Assembly: GCF_013409045.1 (NCBI RefSeq)
Contig: NZ_JACCBT010000001.1
Location: 7,480,669 to 7,544,668 of the forward strand
Direction of reading: 5' to 3'
DNA: 64,000 nt
Origin: Actinomadura citrea
GTDB taxonomy: Bacteria; Actinomycetota; Actinomycetes; Streptosporangiales; Streptosporangiaceae
Shown one piece after another: positions 50,998-59,420 of this stretch. The translations under genes were made by a program, and so were the position numbers. Position 1 is the first letter of the stretch; each line of letters starts with the position of its first letter. The notes under the pieces are model-generated. The model ran no database searches and had not been told where the DNA came from. It worked only from the letters and a program-made list of their open reading frames with translations.

Positions 50998-52530
50998 ATG
51001 ATCAGCGTGACCGGCCTGGTCGACGCGCTGGGCCCGGGGCTGCTGCGGCTGGTCGCGCCCGGCCGGGACGCGCAGGTGCACGACGTGGTCCTGGCCGAAC
51101 CCGGCGAGGCGGCCGGGCAGCCGGGAGAGATCGTCCTCGGCGCCGGCGTGACGAACCCTGCGGGCGCCGTCGCGCTCCTGGAACGCGCCGACGCGGCGGG
51201 GGCGAGCGGCGTGGTGTTCAAGGCGCCCCTCGCCGGGGCCGCCGAGGTGACCACCGCCGCGCGCGGCCTGGAGCCGGCGCTCGTCGAACTCCAGCGGGAC
51301 GCGTCCTGGACGCACGTCATCTGGCTGGTGCGCGGCGCCGTCGACCGCGCCCACGCACCGCTCCCCGGACCGTCCGGCCCGCAGGACGACCTGTTCGCCC
51401 TGGCCGACACGGCCGCGGAGATCGCCGACGCTCCGGTGACGCTGGAGGACGCGCGCTCCCGCGTTCTCGCCTACTCGGGCCGCCAGGACAGCACCGACCC
51501 GGCCCGTGTCTCCACGATCGTCGGCCGCCGCGTCCCGCCGCAGGTCATCGCCCACCTGCGGGCCTCCGGGGTGTTCCGCAAGCTGGCCCGGTCGAGCGAC
51601 CCGGTCCTCGTCCCCGCCGGCCCGGACGGCATGCTGCCCCGCCTCGTCATCCCGGTCCGCGCCGGCGGCGAGTGGCTCGGTTCGATCTGGGTGGTGGCGC
51701 GCACGGCGATCTCCCCCGACCGCGTCCGGCGCCTGGCCGACCTGGCGTCCGTCCTGGCCCTGCACCTGCTCCGCCTCCGGGCCGAGGCCGGCGTCGCACG
51801 CCGCGTCACGGCGGACCAGGTGCGCGCCGCACTCCAGGACGGCTCGCAGCCCGTCCCGACACCACCGCCCTGGCGCGTGGTCGCGCTCGGCGACCAGGCC
51901 GAGACCGAGGACCTCCGCGGGCGCCTCGACCTCTGGGACGCGATCACCCGCCGCTACGGCTGGCACCGCCCCCTCCTCACCGAACTCGCCGGAACGATCT
52001 TCGCGGTCCTGGCAGAGCCGGGACGCGACACCGCCGAGTCCGGAACGATGCCCTGGCTGCGCCACGTGCTCGCCCGCGTCCGCGCCCACGACCGCACCCT
52101 GTACGCGGCGGCGGGCGGCCTCGCCCACTCCCCCGCCGACCTCCCCCGCTCCCGCGCCGAAGCCGCCGAACTCCACGCCCTCCCGGCCGACCTCAAGCCG
52201 CCCTCCGGAACGGTCCTGCTGGAGGACGCCTGGGACGCCGTCACCATCGACCGCGCCAGAAGGGCGGTCGGCACCGACCCACCGGGCGGCCCCCTCCCCG
52301 CCCTCCGCGCCCACGACGAGAAGCACGGAACGTCCTACCTCCCGACCCTCGCCGCCTGGCTGGACCACTACGGCGACCCCAAGGGAACGGCCCAGGCCCT
52401 GGCCGTCCACCCCAACACCCTCCGCCACCGCCTCCGCCGCATGACCGAGGTGACCCCGGTCGACCTGTCGACATCCCGGACACGCCTAGCCCTCCGCCTC
52501 CAACTGGCCGCCCTGGAGCCCCGGCCATGA
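50998..52530 (+). CDS. PucR family transcriptional regulator
   Basis: 510 residues. N-terminal PucR ligand domain (DALGPGLLRLVAPGRDAQVH; GEIVLGAGVTNPAGAVALLE), a middle GGDEF-like/CdaR domain (VVALGDQAETEDLRGRLDLW; LYAAAGGLAHSPADLPRSRA), and the C-terminal helix-turn-helix with ALAVHPNTLRHRLRRMTEVT. GGGGGAG precedes ATG 50998; an upstream ATG at 50977 is less well placed. Its divergence from the amino-acid oxidase gene suggests it activates that gene on a D-amino acid or related signal. Confidence 0.92.
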   Translation: MISVTGLVDALGPGLLRLVAPGRDAQVHDVVLAEPGEAAGQPGEIVLGAGVTNPAGAVALLERADAAGASGVVFKAPLAGAAEVTTAARGLEPALVELQRDASWTHVIWLVRGAVDRAHAPLPGPSGPQDDLFALADTAAEIADAPVTLEDARSRVLAYSGRQDSTDPARVSTIVGRRVPPQVIAHLRASGVFRKLARSSDPVLVPAGPDGMLPRLVIPVRAGGEWLGSIWVVARTAISPDRVRRLADLASVLALHLLRLRAEAGVARRVTADQVRAALQDGSQPVPTPPPWRVVALGDQAETEDLRGRLDLWDAITRRYGWHRPLLTELAGTIFAVLAEPGRDTAESGTMPWLRHVLARVRAHDRTLYAAAGGLAHSPADLPRSRAEAAELHALPADLKPPSGTVLLEDAWDAVTIDRARRAVGTDPPGGPLPALRAHDEKHGTSYLPTLAAWLDHYGDPKGTAQALAVHPNTLRHRLRRMTEVTPVDLSTSRTRLALRLQLAALEPRP

Positions 52531-52579
52531 CCCGCGCGCCGGCCCCGTGTCCCCGTCGCCCCGGCTCGGAGCCGACCGC

Positions 52580-52860
52580 GTGACCTCGGCGGAGGTGGAC
52601 CCGGCGGTGGCCGACCATGCCCGGCGAAAGCTGCGCGAGGTCGGCTGCAAGGTCACCGTGATGACTGGAGACGGCGCGCTGGGATTCCCGCCGGGTGCGC
52701 CGTTCGACCGGGTGACCGCGGCCCGTGTGATGAGGTGGAAGCGGCCTTCCAGTGGTGGGACGCGCTGGACCGTCCCGCCGCAGACCGGTGGGGCTTGACC
52801 GTCCGCCCGGAAGGCCGGCGCATCTGGCTGGACACCGAGGAGAACCGCATCACGCAATGA
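52580..52860 (+). pseudogene. Protein-L-isoaspartate methyltransferase-like remnant (internal deletion)
   Basis: One frame reads VTSAEVDPAVADHARRKLRE, VGCKVTVMTGDGALGFPPGA and PFDRVTA, the SAM-binding core of a PCMT-type methyltransferase. After a break at about 52727 another frame continues VEAAFQWWDALDRPAADRWG, LTVRPEGRRIWLDTEENRIT Q and stop, a C-terminus seen in PCMT-like enzymes of FxLD-type peptide systems. About half of the protein is missing and the two parts are in different frames. Not functional as it stands. Confidence 0.65.
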
Positions 52861-52895
52861 CCGCAAATGCGGATGCGCCGCGCTGGAAGAAGGAA

Positions 52896-52961
52896 GCCGG
52901 CTCCCACACCGCAAGGGCGTGGGAACCGGCCGGATGGTGCGCAGCCCTTAGTTCGGGCTGT
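52896..52961. terminator. Two hairpins after the methyltransferase remnant
   Basis: GCCGGCTCCCAC / GTGGGAACCGGC (one mismatch) at 52896-52930, then CAGCCC / GGGCTG at 52942-52961. They separate the remnant from the convergent small gene at 52975. Confidence 0.55.
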
Positions 52962-52974
52962 TGATCAGAAGCCT

Positions 52975-53190
52975 TCAGCCCTGGGAGTAGGGCAGCTGGC
53001 TGTTGGTCTGGTGGACGTCCTGCGTGGCGCCGGCCGCGTTGTCGCGCGCGGTGTCGTAGTCCGTCTGAGAGGCCTCGCCCCGCACGAAGGCCTTGGCCGT
53101 GTCGGCCAGGTCGCCGTGCGCGGTGTCGGACTTGGCCTCGGCCGCGATGTGCGCGTCCGCAGCGCTGCCACTGCTCTGGTTACCAGACAT
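52975..53190 (-). CDS. Small acidic hydrophilic protein (71 aa)
   Basis: 71 residues, rich in Ala, Asp, Ser and Gln: MSGNQSSGSAADAHIAAEAK to TQDVHQTNSQLPYSQG. No hydrophobic segment or cysteine; probably disordered or a helical bundle. AAGAGGAACC precedes the ATG. An inverted repeat (GACCTGGT-N15-ACCAGGTC, 53292-53322) lies about 100 bp upstream. No family recognised. Confidence 0.6.
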   Translation of the reverse strand: MSGNQSSGSAADAHIAAEAKSDTAHGDLADTAKAFVRGEASQTDYDTARDNAAGATQDVHQTNSQLPYSQG

Positions 53191-53291
53191 ATCTGGGTTC
53201 CTCTTTTCGTTGTTCCGATGGTGCGGCTCTCATCGGCCGCAGCCGCTACCGTTCGTCGAAACACCCGAACCGCAGGTCTGATAAGGACTCC

Positions 53292-53322
53292 GACCTGGTA
53301 GCGCACCGCTGAACACCAGGTC
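53292..53322. promoter_or_regulatory. Inverted repeat upstream of the 71-aa gene
   Basis: Perfect 8-bp arms GACCTGGT / ACCAGGTC separated by 15 bp, in the noncoding region between two minus-strand genes. Possible operator; no regulator is adjacent. Confidence 0.35.
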
Positions 53323-53402
53323 ACCGGCCTTCACCTGTGCTGAAGATCACCCCGGACCGGAGTCGGCGCCGCGACGGAACGCCGCGCGAGCTTTCGCGAA
53401 GG

Positions 53403-54404
53403 TCAGCGGGCGAGGTGTTCTCTCAGGCCGGGGGGCCACGCCTCGATGTCCCGGTTCACCAGCAGTTCGGCGTGCTCGGCGGGCCCTTCGACCCGGAACA
53501 GCACGATCCGCCCCTCCGGCTCCGGAGCGACCACGGTTCGGTGCGCGATCTTCGCTGCGTCGAACGGGAAGTCCCAGTGGACCAGCCGGCCGTACACCCG
53601 GCCGTCGGCCACCAGTTCGGATCGCCGCACCCACCGGCTCCGCGGGCTGCGCACCACCGCACGGAGCAGGAAGCTCCCCTCGTGCGGCCAGCCCGGATCG
53701 GACTCGTCCACGACCACGGCCGATCCCGTCCGCAGCCGCAGCGGCTGCGTGGTGGCCTCGCTCAGTGCCTCCAGCAGATCCTCGTCCGCGACCGTGATCC
53801 GATCGACCAGCGCTGACGCGGCCACGGCGTCCACCTGGCCGTACAGGTCATAGAACGAACCCGCGAGCCCCCTGGCGAGCGCGGGATGCAGCGCCGGGAC
53901 CTCGGCCGCCTCCTGGAACACGTGGTGCTTGGCCTCCCAGGGCACCGGGCCGGCACCGCTGATCAGACGGCCCCGGTGGGACCGCGGCATCTGGAGGGCC
54001 AGCGCGGTGAAGACCTGCGATGCCTCGGGCGATTCGAAGTAGTCGACCCAGAGCCCGTACTCGGCCGACTCGGCCACCGGGTCCGGACCGTGCGTCAGCA
54101 TCGCGGCGAACTGGCGCACGATCCAGTCCTGAAGTACGTGGTCACCGCTCGACCAGCACATCCGCAGGTACATCAAGACCCCATAGGACGGGAACCTCTG
54201 GTGCAGCAGGACCCAGACTGCGGCACTCTCGGCATCTGACCCAAGATCCAGCGCGTGCGGGTCGAAGGCGTCGTGAGCGTCCGCGGCCTCCAGCGCGTGA
54301 TCCACACTGGCGTCGACGCAGGGCCGGTCCAGCCCGACGCCCGCGAGTTCCCGATCCCACCCGGGAGTCCCGATCCGCGGAGGGGACGATGTCGGTTCTG
54401 ACAT
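53403..54404 (-). CDS. Hypothetical protein (333 aa)
   Basis: 333 residues without signal peptide or membrane segment. Part one is helical (DRPCVDASVDHALEAADAHD; HVLQDWIVRQFAAMLTHGPD), the second half is beta-rich (GSAVVVDESDPGWPHEGSFL; AEPEGRIVLFRVEGPAEHAEL in outline) ending with LLVNRDIEAWPPGLREHLAR. No catalytic motif recognised. Start set at MSEPTSSPPRIGTPG (ATG 54404); other in-frame starts upstream are possible. Isolated on its strand. Lower average GC in places than its neighbours. Confidence 0.55.
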   Translation of the reverse strand: MSEPTSSPPRIGTPGWDRELAGVGLDRPCVDASVDHALEAADAHDAFDPHALDLGSDAESAAVWVLLHQRFPSYGVLMYLRMCWSSGDHVLQDWIVRQFAAMLTHGPDPVAESAEYGLWVDYFESPEASQVFTALALQMPRSHRGRLISGAGPVPWEAKHHVFQEAAEVPALHPALARGLAGSFYDLYGQVDAVAASALVDRITVADEDLLEALSEATTQPLRLRTGSAVVVDESDPGWPHEGSFLLRAVVRSPRSRWVRRSELVADGRVYGRLVHWDFPFDAAKIAHRTVVAPEPEGRIVLFRVEGPAEHAELLVNRDIEAWPPGLREHLAR

Positions 54405-54714
54405 CCGGCAAACCCTAGTGCGCCGCCATCGGACGTTCCTGATCGCCATCGTGTACCCCGACCGCCGCCGCCCCGATTGGCGCCCGGGGCCGGGCGGCGG
54501 CAAGACGGTGTGGTGGGCGCAGGTCCTGGCGGGCCGGGGATCGGTGGTCCCAGCCGGGGGCAGGCCCGCGGAAGCACGCAACGAATAGGGCGCGAAGGTC
54601 AGAAAGACGCAACGAATGACCAGGTCAGAGCAAGATTGGCGCATTGGATTGCGCGTCGTTCGTTCTTAGGCTTTCGCTGAGTCGTTCGCCCTTCGGATGT
54701 TCCTGGAGCCACCT
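54405..54714. other. Intergenic region, no clear gene
   Basis: 310 bp between two divergent genes. A plus-strand frame contains a Walker-A-like GPGGGKTVWWAQVLAG phrase (around 54484-54540), but it has no start with a ribosome binding site and no further motif, so it is at most a relic. A promoter for the hydrolase gene is likely in the AT-richer 54600-54700 segment. Confidence 0.35.
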
Positions 54715-55554
54715 ATGACCGTCATGCCGGCGATGGAGCCGACCGCCGTCCGGACCGCGCTGCGGAAGCACTACCTGATGTGCCGTCCGGACCACTTCGC
54801 CGTCACCTACGCGATCAACCCGTGGATGGACCCGGTGGCGGGCGCCGAGGCCGCGAAGGCCGTGGCGCAGTGGGAGGAGTTGCGGGCGGCGTACCTCGCG
54901 CTCGGGCACGAGGTGAGCCTCATCGACCCCATCGAGGGACTGCCCGACATGGTGTTCGCGGCCAACGGGGCGCTGGTGGTCGGCGGACGGGTGTACGGGG
55001 CGAAGTTCACGCATCCGGAGCGGTACGCCGAAGGGCCCGCGTACGCCAAGTGGATGCTGGAGAACGGGTTCTCCGAGCTGCTGGAAGCCGAGCACACCAA
55101 CGAGGGCGAGGGCGACTTCCTCACGCTCGACCACGTCATCCTGGCCGGGACGGGCTTCCGGACGGAGATCGCCGCACACCAGGAGGCGCAGGAGTTCCTC
55201 GGACGCCCGGTGGTGACGCTGCGGCTCGTCGACCCGCGCTTCTACCACCTGGACACGGCGCTGTTCCCCCTCGGCGGCGACAACGTGGCCTACTTCCCCG
55301 GCGCGTTCTCCCCCGGCAGCCGGGCGGTGCTGGAGCGGCTGTTCCCGGACGCGGTCCTCGCGAGCGAGGCGGACGCGGCGGTGCTCGGGCTCAACGCGGT
55401 GTGCGACGGGCGCAACGTCGTCATCAACGCCGAGGCGGCCGGGCTGATCGACACGCTGCGGGGGCACGGGTACGAGCCGCTGCCGGTCGACCTGTCCGAG
55501 CTGCGCAAGGCGGGCGGCGGGCCGAAGTGCTGCACCCTGGAACTGCGTTCCTGA
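54715..55554 (+). CDS. Dimethylarginine dimethylaminohydrolase-like amidinotransferase-fold enzyme
   Basis: 279 residues of the pentein fold. YLMCRPDHFAVTYAINPWMD opens, DMVFAANGALVVGG and FTHPERYAEGPAYAKWMLEN supply the substrate-site Asp and His region, and GGDNVAYFPGAFSPGSRAV precedes GGGPKCCTLEL, whose Cys is the catalytic nucleophile. The family hydrolyses methylarginines or arginine derivatives to citrulline, or makes ornithine. TGGAGCC precedes ATG 54715. Monocistronic. The exact substrate cannot be told apart from sequence alone. Confidence 0.87.
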   Translation: MTVMPAMEPTAVRTALRKHYLMCRPDHFAVTYAINPWMDPVAGAEAAKAVAQWEELRAAYLALGHEVSLIDPIEGLPDMVFAANGALVVGGRVYGAKFTHPERYAEGPAYAKWMLENGFSELLEAEHTNEGEGDFLTLDHVILAGTGFRTEIAAHQEAQEFLGRPVVTLRLVDPRFYHLDTALFPLGGDNVAYFPGAFSPGSRAVLERLFPDAVLASEADAAVLGLNAVCDGRNVVINAEAAGLIDTLRGHGYEPLPVDLSELRKAGGGPKCCTLELRS

Positions 55555-55573
55555 CGGGTGGGGCGCTCCGCTC

Positions 55574-56848
55574 CTAGTCGGCGAGGGCGAGGTGGCGGCG
55601 GGCCAGGGTGCGGGTGCGCAGGACGCCCGCCACACCGATCACCCAGATGCCGATCTGGACGGTCCAGGCCGCCCGGAACGCTCCAGGCGTGAACTCGCCC
55701 CCGGGCGACAGGGCGTCCAGGACGATCCCGATCAGCAGGATCGTGACGAGGGAGGCGACGAAGCCTCCGACGTTGACGATGCCGGTCGCGGTGCCCTGCC
55801 GTCCGGGCGGGTTGAACGTCCGGGCGTAGTCGAAGCCGATCATCGAGCCGGGGCCGCCGGGCGCGACGCACAGCACGAGCAGGACCAGCAGCCAGGACGG
55901 CGCGGGCGGCGGCACGGCGAGGACGGCCGCCCACGCCGTCGCGTTGAGGGCGACGATGCCGAGGACGAGCCAGGAGCGGCGCAGCGGGTAGCGGGCGACG
56001 AGACGTCCGATGAACGGTCCCGACACGACGTTGACCAGCACGAACAGCGTCAGCAGCGTCGAGGCGGTCGCGGGCCGCATGCCCTGTCCGGACACCAGGT
56101 ACGGGTAGCCCCACATCAGCGCGAAGGTGTTGGACGAGAACTGCGTGACGAAGTGCGACCAGAGGCCGAGGCGCGTGCCGGGGTGGCGGAACGCCTCGGC
56201 CAGGTTGGTGCCCGTCTCGCGCAGCGACGGGACGCTCGCGCGGCCGGGGCCGTTGCGCAGGACGGCGACCGCGAGCACGGCCATGAGGGCGCCGAGCGCG
56301 GCGGCGGAGCCGAACGCGGTGCCCCAGCCGGGGCCGTGCAGGAGGGCGACCAGAGGGATCGCGCTGAGCACCTGGCCGAGCTGTCCGAGCTGCCCCGTGA
56401 GCTGCGTCACGACCGGGACGTAGCGTCCGGGGAACCAGGTCGCGACGATGCCGAGGACGCTGATGAACGTCATGGCGTCGCCGGCGCCGACCATGACGCG
56501 GGCGGCGACGGCCGTCCCGACGCCGGTGGAGACGGCCATGAGCGCCTGGCCGCCGGCCATGAGCAGCGCGCCGCCGGCGACCATCCAGCGCGGGCCGACG
56601 CGGTCGAGCAGGAGTCCGACGGGGATCTGCAGGCCCGCGTACACGAGCAGTTGCAGGACGGTGAAGGACGCGAGGATCCCGGCGGACGCGTCGAACCGGT
56701 GCACCGCGTCCAGGCCGACGACGCCGAAGGACGTCCGGTGCAGTACCGCCACGGCGTAGGCGAGGACGCCGACGCTCCACAGCACCCACGCCATGGGGGC
56801 GGGCTTCTTACGGGCAGGGGCTTTCTGGGGAATTTGGGCGGTCTGCAC
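55574..56848 (-). CDS. MFS transporter (nitrate/nitrite-porter or sugar-phosphate-like)
   Basis: 424 residues, 12 helices. LYAYAVAVLHRTSFGV-like first helix (WSVGVLAYAVAVLHRTSFGV) and PVGLLLDRVGPRWMVAGGAL as loop 2-3 motif. GAGDAMTFISVLGIVATWFP is typical of a group of actinobacterial MFS permeases near NarK/OPA. GTG start. The gene begins 16 bp after the stop of the XRE-cupin regulator on the same strand, so the two are probably cotranscribed, in contrast to the first triad where the MFS follows the flavoprotein. Confidence 0.87.
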   Translation of the reverse strand: MQTAQIPQKAPARKKPAPMAWVLWSVGVLAYAVAVLHRTSFGVVGLDAVHRFDASAGILASFTVLQLLVYAGLQIPVGLLLDRVGPRWMVAGGALLMAGGQALMAVSTGVGTAVAARVMVGAGDAMTFISVLGIVATWFPGRYVPVVTQLTGQLGQLGQVLSAIPLVALLHGPGWGTAFGSAAALGALMAVLAVAVLRNGPGRASVPSLRETGTNLAEAFRHPGTRLGLWSHFVTQFSSNTFALMWGYPYLVSGQGMRPATASTLLTLFVLVNVVSGPFIGRLVARYPLRRSWLVLGIVALNATAWAAVLAVPPPAPSWLLVLLVLCVAPGGPGSMIGFDYARTFNPPGRQGTATGIVNVGGFVASLVTILLIGIVLDALSPGGEFTPGAFRAAWTVQIGIWVIGVAGVLRTRTLARRHLALAD

Positions 56849-56864
56849 GTTTACCCAATTTATG

Positions 56865-57437
56865 TCACGCCTGCCGGGGCTTCGCGCGCAGGTGCATCCG
56901 CTCCCCCTGCGGACCGAACAGGCTGAGCACCTCGACCGGCCCGCCGTCGCCGCCGAACCAGTGCGGGAGCCGGGTGTCGAACTCGGCCGCCTCCCCCGGT
57001 TCCAGCACCATCTCGCGGCCGGCGAGGTGCAGGCGCAGGCGCCCGTTCAGCACGTACAGCCAGTCGTAGCCCTCGTGGGTCCGCGGCTCGGGCGCCGGGA
57101 TCCGTTCGGGCACGACCATCTTGAACGCCTGGACCCCGCCGGGGCGCCTGGTCAGCGGCAGCACGACCATGTCGTGCATCCGCAGCGGCCGCGGCCTGAT
57201 CCGCGGGTCCCCGACGGCCGGGGCGCCGACCAGCTCGTCCAGCGGGACCTGGTGTGCCTGGGCGAGCGGGAGCAGCAGTTCCAGGCTCGGCCGCCGCTTG
57301 CCCGACTCCAGCCGCGACAGCGTGCTCACCGAGATGCCGGTGGCCTCCGCGAGCGCGGACAGCGTGACGTTCCGCTCCTGCCGCAGCCGCCTGAGCCTCG
57401 GCCCGACCCCGGCCAGGACCTCCTCGGTCGTCTCCAT
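56865..57437 (-). CDS. XRE-family regulator with C-terminal cupin domain (second copy)
   Basis: 190 residues. Helix-turn-helix VGPRLRRLRQERNVTLSALA and ATGISVSTLSRLESGKRRPS, then cupin HEGYDWLYVLNGRLRLHLAG and LEPGEAAEFDTRLPHWFG. It aligns nearly gap-free with the regulator at 15042-15641, sharing blocks such as RRPSLELLLP, AHQVPLDELVGAP and FDTRLPHWFG. No ribosome binding site precedes the ATG, and the -10 lies six bases upstream, so the mRNA is probably leaderless. Divergent to the flavoprotein. Confidence 0.9.
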   Translation of the reverse strand: METTEEVLAGVGPRLRRLRQERNVTLSALAEATGISVSTLSRLESGKRRPSLELLLPLAQAHQVPLDELVGAPAVGDPRIRPRPLRMHDMVVLPLTRRPGGVQAFKMVVPERIPAPEPRTHEGYDWLYVLNGRLRLHLAGREMVLEPGEAAEFDTRLPHWFGGDGGPVEVLSLFGPQGERMHLRAKPRQA

Positions 57438-57443
57438 GGCCTT

Positions 57444-57472
57444 ATTGCAGGATCGGCAAAGGAGTTTGTCAA
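57444..57472 (-). promoter_or_regulatory. Putative leaderless promoter of the second XRE-cupin gene
   Basis: On the minus strand TTGACA (57472-57467), 17-bp spacer, TGCAAT (57449-57444), then six bases to the ATG at 57437. The same six-base distance occurs at the first copy. Confidence 0.6.
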
Positions 57473-57501
57473 ATCCGGAAGGCGTCGCGCACGCTCGGGT
57501 C

Positions 57502-58416
57502 ATGACCGAACGAGACGTACTGATCATCGGAGGCGGGCCCGCCGGGCTGAGCGGCGCCCTCGTCCTCGCCCGCGCCCGCCGCTCCGTCACCGTCGTCGAC
57601 GCGGGCGAGCCGCGCAACGCCGGGGTCGACCACATGCACGGCTTCCTCACCCGGGACGGGATGCCGCCCGGCCGCCTGCTGGAGACCGGCCGCACCGAGG
57701 TGCGCGGCTACGGCGGCGAGATCGTTGACGGGACGGTCGCCCGCGCCGAGGAGGGCTTCGTCCTCACCCTCGGCGACGGCTCCCGGTTGCGGGGCCGCCG
57801 CCTGCTGGTCACCACGGGCGTGACCGACCTCCTGCCGGACGTTCCCGGCCTGCGGGAGCGGTGGGGCCGCGAGGCGCAGATGTGCCCCTACTGCCATGGC
57901 TGGGAGGTCCGCGACCAGAGGATCGCCGTGCTGGGGACGTCCCCGAACTCCGTCCATCAGGCGCTGCTGCTGCGCCAGTGGTCGCCGGACGTGACGTTCG
58001 TCGCGGACGCGCCCCCGGTGGGCGAGGACGCGGCGCGCCTGGCCGCGCGCGGCATCCGCGTCGCGTCGGCCGGGGTGCGGCGCGTCGTCGTCGAGGACGA
58101 CCGGCTGACCGGGCTGGAACTGTCGGACGGCTCGGTGCTCGGCTGCGACGCCGTGTTCCTCGCGCCGACATGGGTCCCCAAGGCCGGGCCGCTGACCGAC
58201 CTCGGCTGCGAGACCGGCGAGGACGGCTTCGTGAAGACCGATCCGACCGGGCGGACCAGCGTGCCCGGCGTGTGGGCGGCGGGCAACGTCGTCGTCCCCG
58301 CGGGCCAGGTCGTCATGGCGGCCGCGGCCGGGGCGATGGCGGCCGCGATGATCAACGCCGATCTGGTCGAGGAGGAGGTCGCGCGGGGGCTCGCCGCGCT
58401 GCCAGGCACGCCCTAG
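57502..58416 (+). CDS. Thioredoxin-reductase-like flavoprotein with CPYCHG motif (second copy)
   Basis: 304 residues. VLIIGGGPAGLSGALVLARA is the FAD site, AQMCPYCHGWEVRDQRIAVL the redox CxxC and second nucleotide site, and VWAAGNVVVPAGQVVMAAAA the C-terminal FAD site. Shared phrases with the copy at 14002-14949 include VVDAGEPRNA, LGTSP, VHQALLLRQWS and GRTSVPGVWA-like ends. The CPYCHG signature suggests a dithiol oxidase or a disulfide reductase with a nonstandard partner rather than a thioredoxin reductase; no thioredoxin gene is adjacent. Divergent to an XRE-cupin regulator. Confidence 0.86.
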   Translation: MTERDVLIIGGGPAGLSGALVLARARRSVTVVDAGEPRNAGVDHMHGFLTRDGMPPGRLLETGRTEVRGYGGEIVDGTVARAEEGFVLTLGDGSRLRGRRLLVTTGVTDLLPDVPGLRERWGREAQMCPYCHGWEVRDQRIAVLGTSPNSVHQALLLRQWSPDVTFVADAPPVGEDAARLAARGIRVASAGVRRVVVEDDRLTGLELSDGSVLGCDAVFLAPTWVPKAGPLTDLGCETGEDGFVKTDPTGRTSVPGVWAAGNVVVPAGQVVMAAAAGAMAAAMINADLVEEEVARGLAALPGTP

Positions 58417-58425
58417 GCTCGGCGT

Positions 58426-59415
58426 GTGGCGGACGCGGGGACGTGGCGGCGGGAGCGGGCGGCGCTGAACGCCGCCCGCGGCCGGTTGGGCGAGGTCGCG
58501 GACGGGCTGTACCCGGGCGTGCCGCGCGTCGCGGGAACGCCGCTGCTCTGCCGGGACGCCTGGATCCCTGAAGCGCCGGTTCCGCTGGAGGAGATCCGGC
58601 TGGAGTGGGAGGCCCGCCCCGTCCCGCCCGCGATCGCCGACCCTGCCGACGGGCTCCCGGACGGGTACCGGACGTACGCGGAGGCGGTCGCGGCCCTCGC
58701 CCCGCCGAAGCTGTTCGAGGACCGTCCGAGCCACCGGCTGCTCGCGGCCGACCCGCCGGTGCTCCGGCTCGGCCCCGCCCGCTACTTCGACGCCGTCAAC
58801 GTGGGCGAGTCCGCGGCGCACGAACTGGCCGCCGGGGTGGACGGGCTGCCGCTGCGCGACCGGATCGGCGACCCGTGCGACCTGTCACGCAGGCCCGCGC
58901 TGCCCGCCGTCACCACGGTCACCGTGACGACGTCCGGGCGGTACGTCCTGCATCGGCGCGACGCCGCGAAGGTGGCGCACGCCGGCGGGCTCTACCAGGT
59001 GATGCCGGTCGGGGTGTTCCAGCCGCTCGGGGACGAGCCGCCTGATCTGTGGCATTGCATGGTCCGCGAGTACGCCGAGGAGTTTCTCGGCGCGGGCGAG
59101 GACTACGGCGACGACTTCGTCCAGGAGGACTGGCCTTTTCACCAGGCGATGTCCGCCGCCCGCGACGAGGGACGCATCCGGGCGCACTTCCTGGGGCTCG
59201 GCGTAGACCCGCTGACGCTGGCGCTCGACCTGCTGACCGTCGTCATCATCGACGACGCGCTGTTCGGCCGGCTCTTCGGCGGCCTCGTCGCGGTCAACGA
59301 CGAGGGCGAGGTGTCGATGGCGCCGTTCGGCGGGCCCCTCCCCCGGCCGATGCAGCCGGCGGGGGCCGCCGCGCTGGGCCTGGCGCGGCGGCACCGGGCG
59401 GCCCTCGGGCTGTAG
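58426..59415 (+). CDS. Conserved actinobacterial protein with degenerate Nudix-like segment
   Basis: 329 residues. An N-terminal half is rich in Pro/Ala with DRPSHRLLAADPPVLRLGPA; the C-terminal half has GGLYQVMPVGVFQPLGDEPP, then HCMVREYAEEFLGAGEDYGD, which resembles a Nudix box (REYAEEFLG) but lacks the full GX5EX7REUXEEXGU pattern. LGLGVDPLTLALDLLTVVII and NDEGEVSMAPFGG follow. Similar domains are attached to XRE-type regulators in other actinomycetes as far as known. GTG start 10 bp after the flavoprotein gene. Function unknown; nucleotide or ADP-ribose derivative binding is a guess. Confidence 0.65.
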   Translation: MADAGTWRRERAALNAARGRLGEVADGLYPGVPRVAGTPLLCRDAWIPEAPVPLEEIRLEWEARPVPPAIADPADGLPDGYRTYAEAVAALAPPKLFEDRPSHRLLAADPPVLRLGPARYFDAVNVGESAAHELAAGVDGLPLRDRIGDPCDLSRRPALPAVTTVTVTTSGRYVLHRRDAAKVAHAGGLYQVMPVGVFQPLGDEPPDLWHCMVREYAEEFLGAGEDYGDDFVQEDWPFHQAMSAARDEGRIRAHFLGLGVDPLTLALDLLTVVIIDDALFGRLFGGLVAVNDEGEVSMAPFGGPLPRPMQPAGAAALGLARRHRAALGL

Positions 59416-59420
59416 CGGCC

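Noticed and set aside
54477..54590. Walker-A-like GPGGGKT phrase on the plus strand
   Set aside because: No other ATPase motif, no start with a ribosome binding site and a stop soon after. Too little to call a pseudogene.
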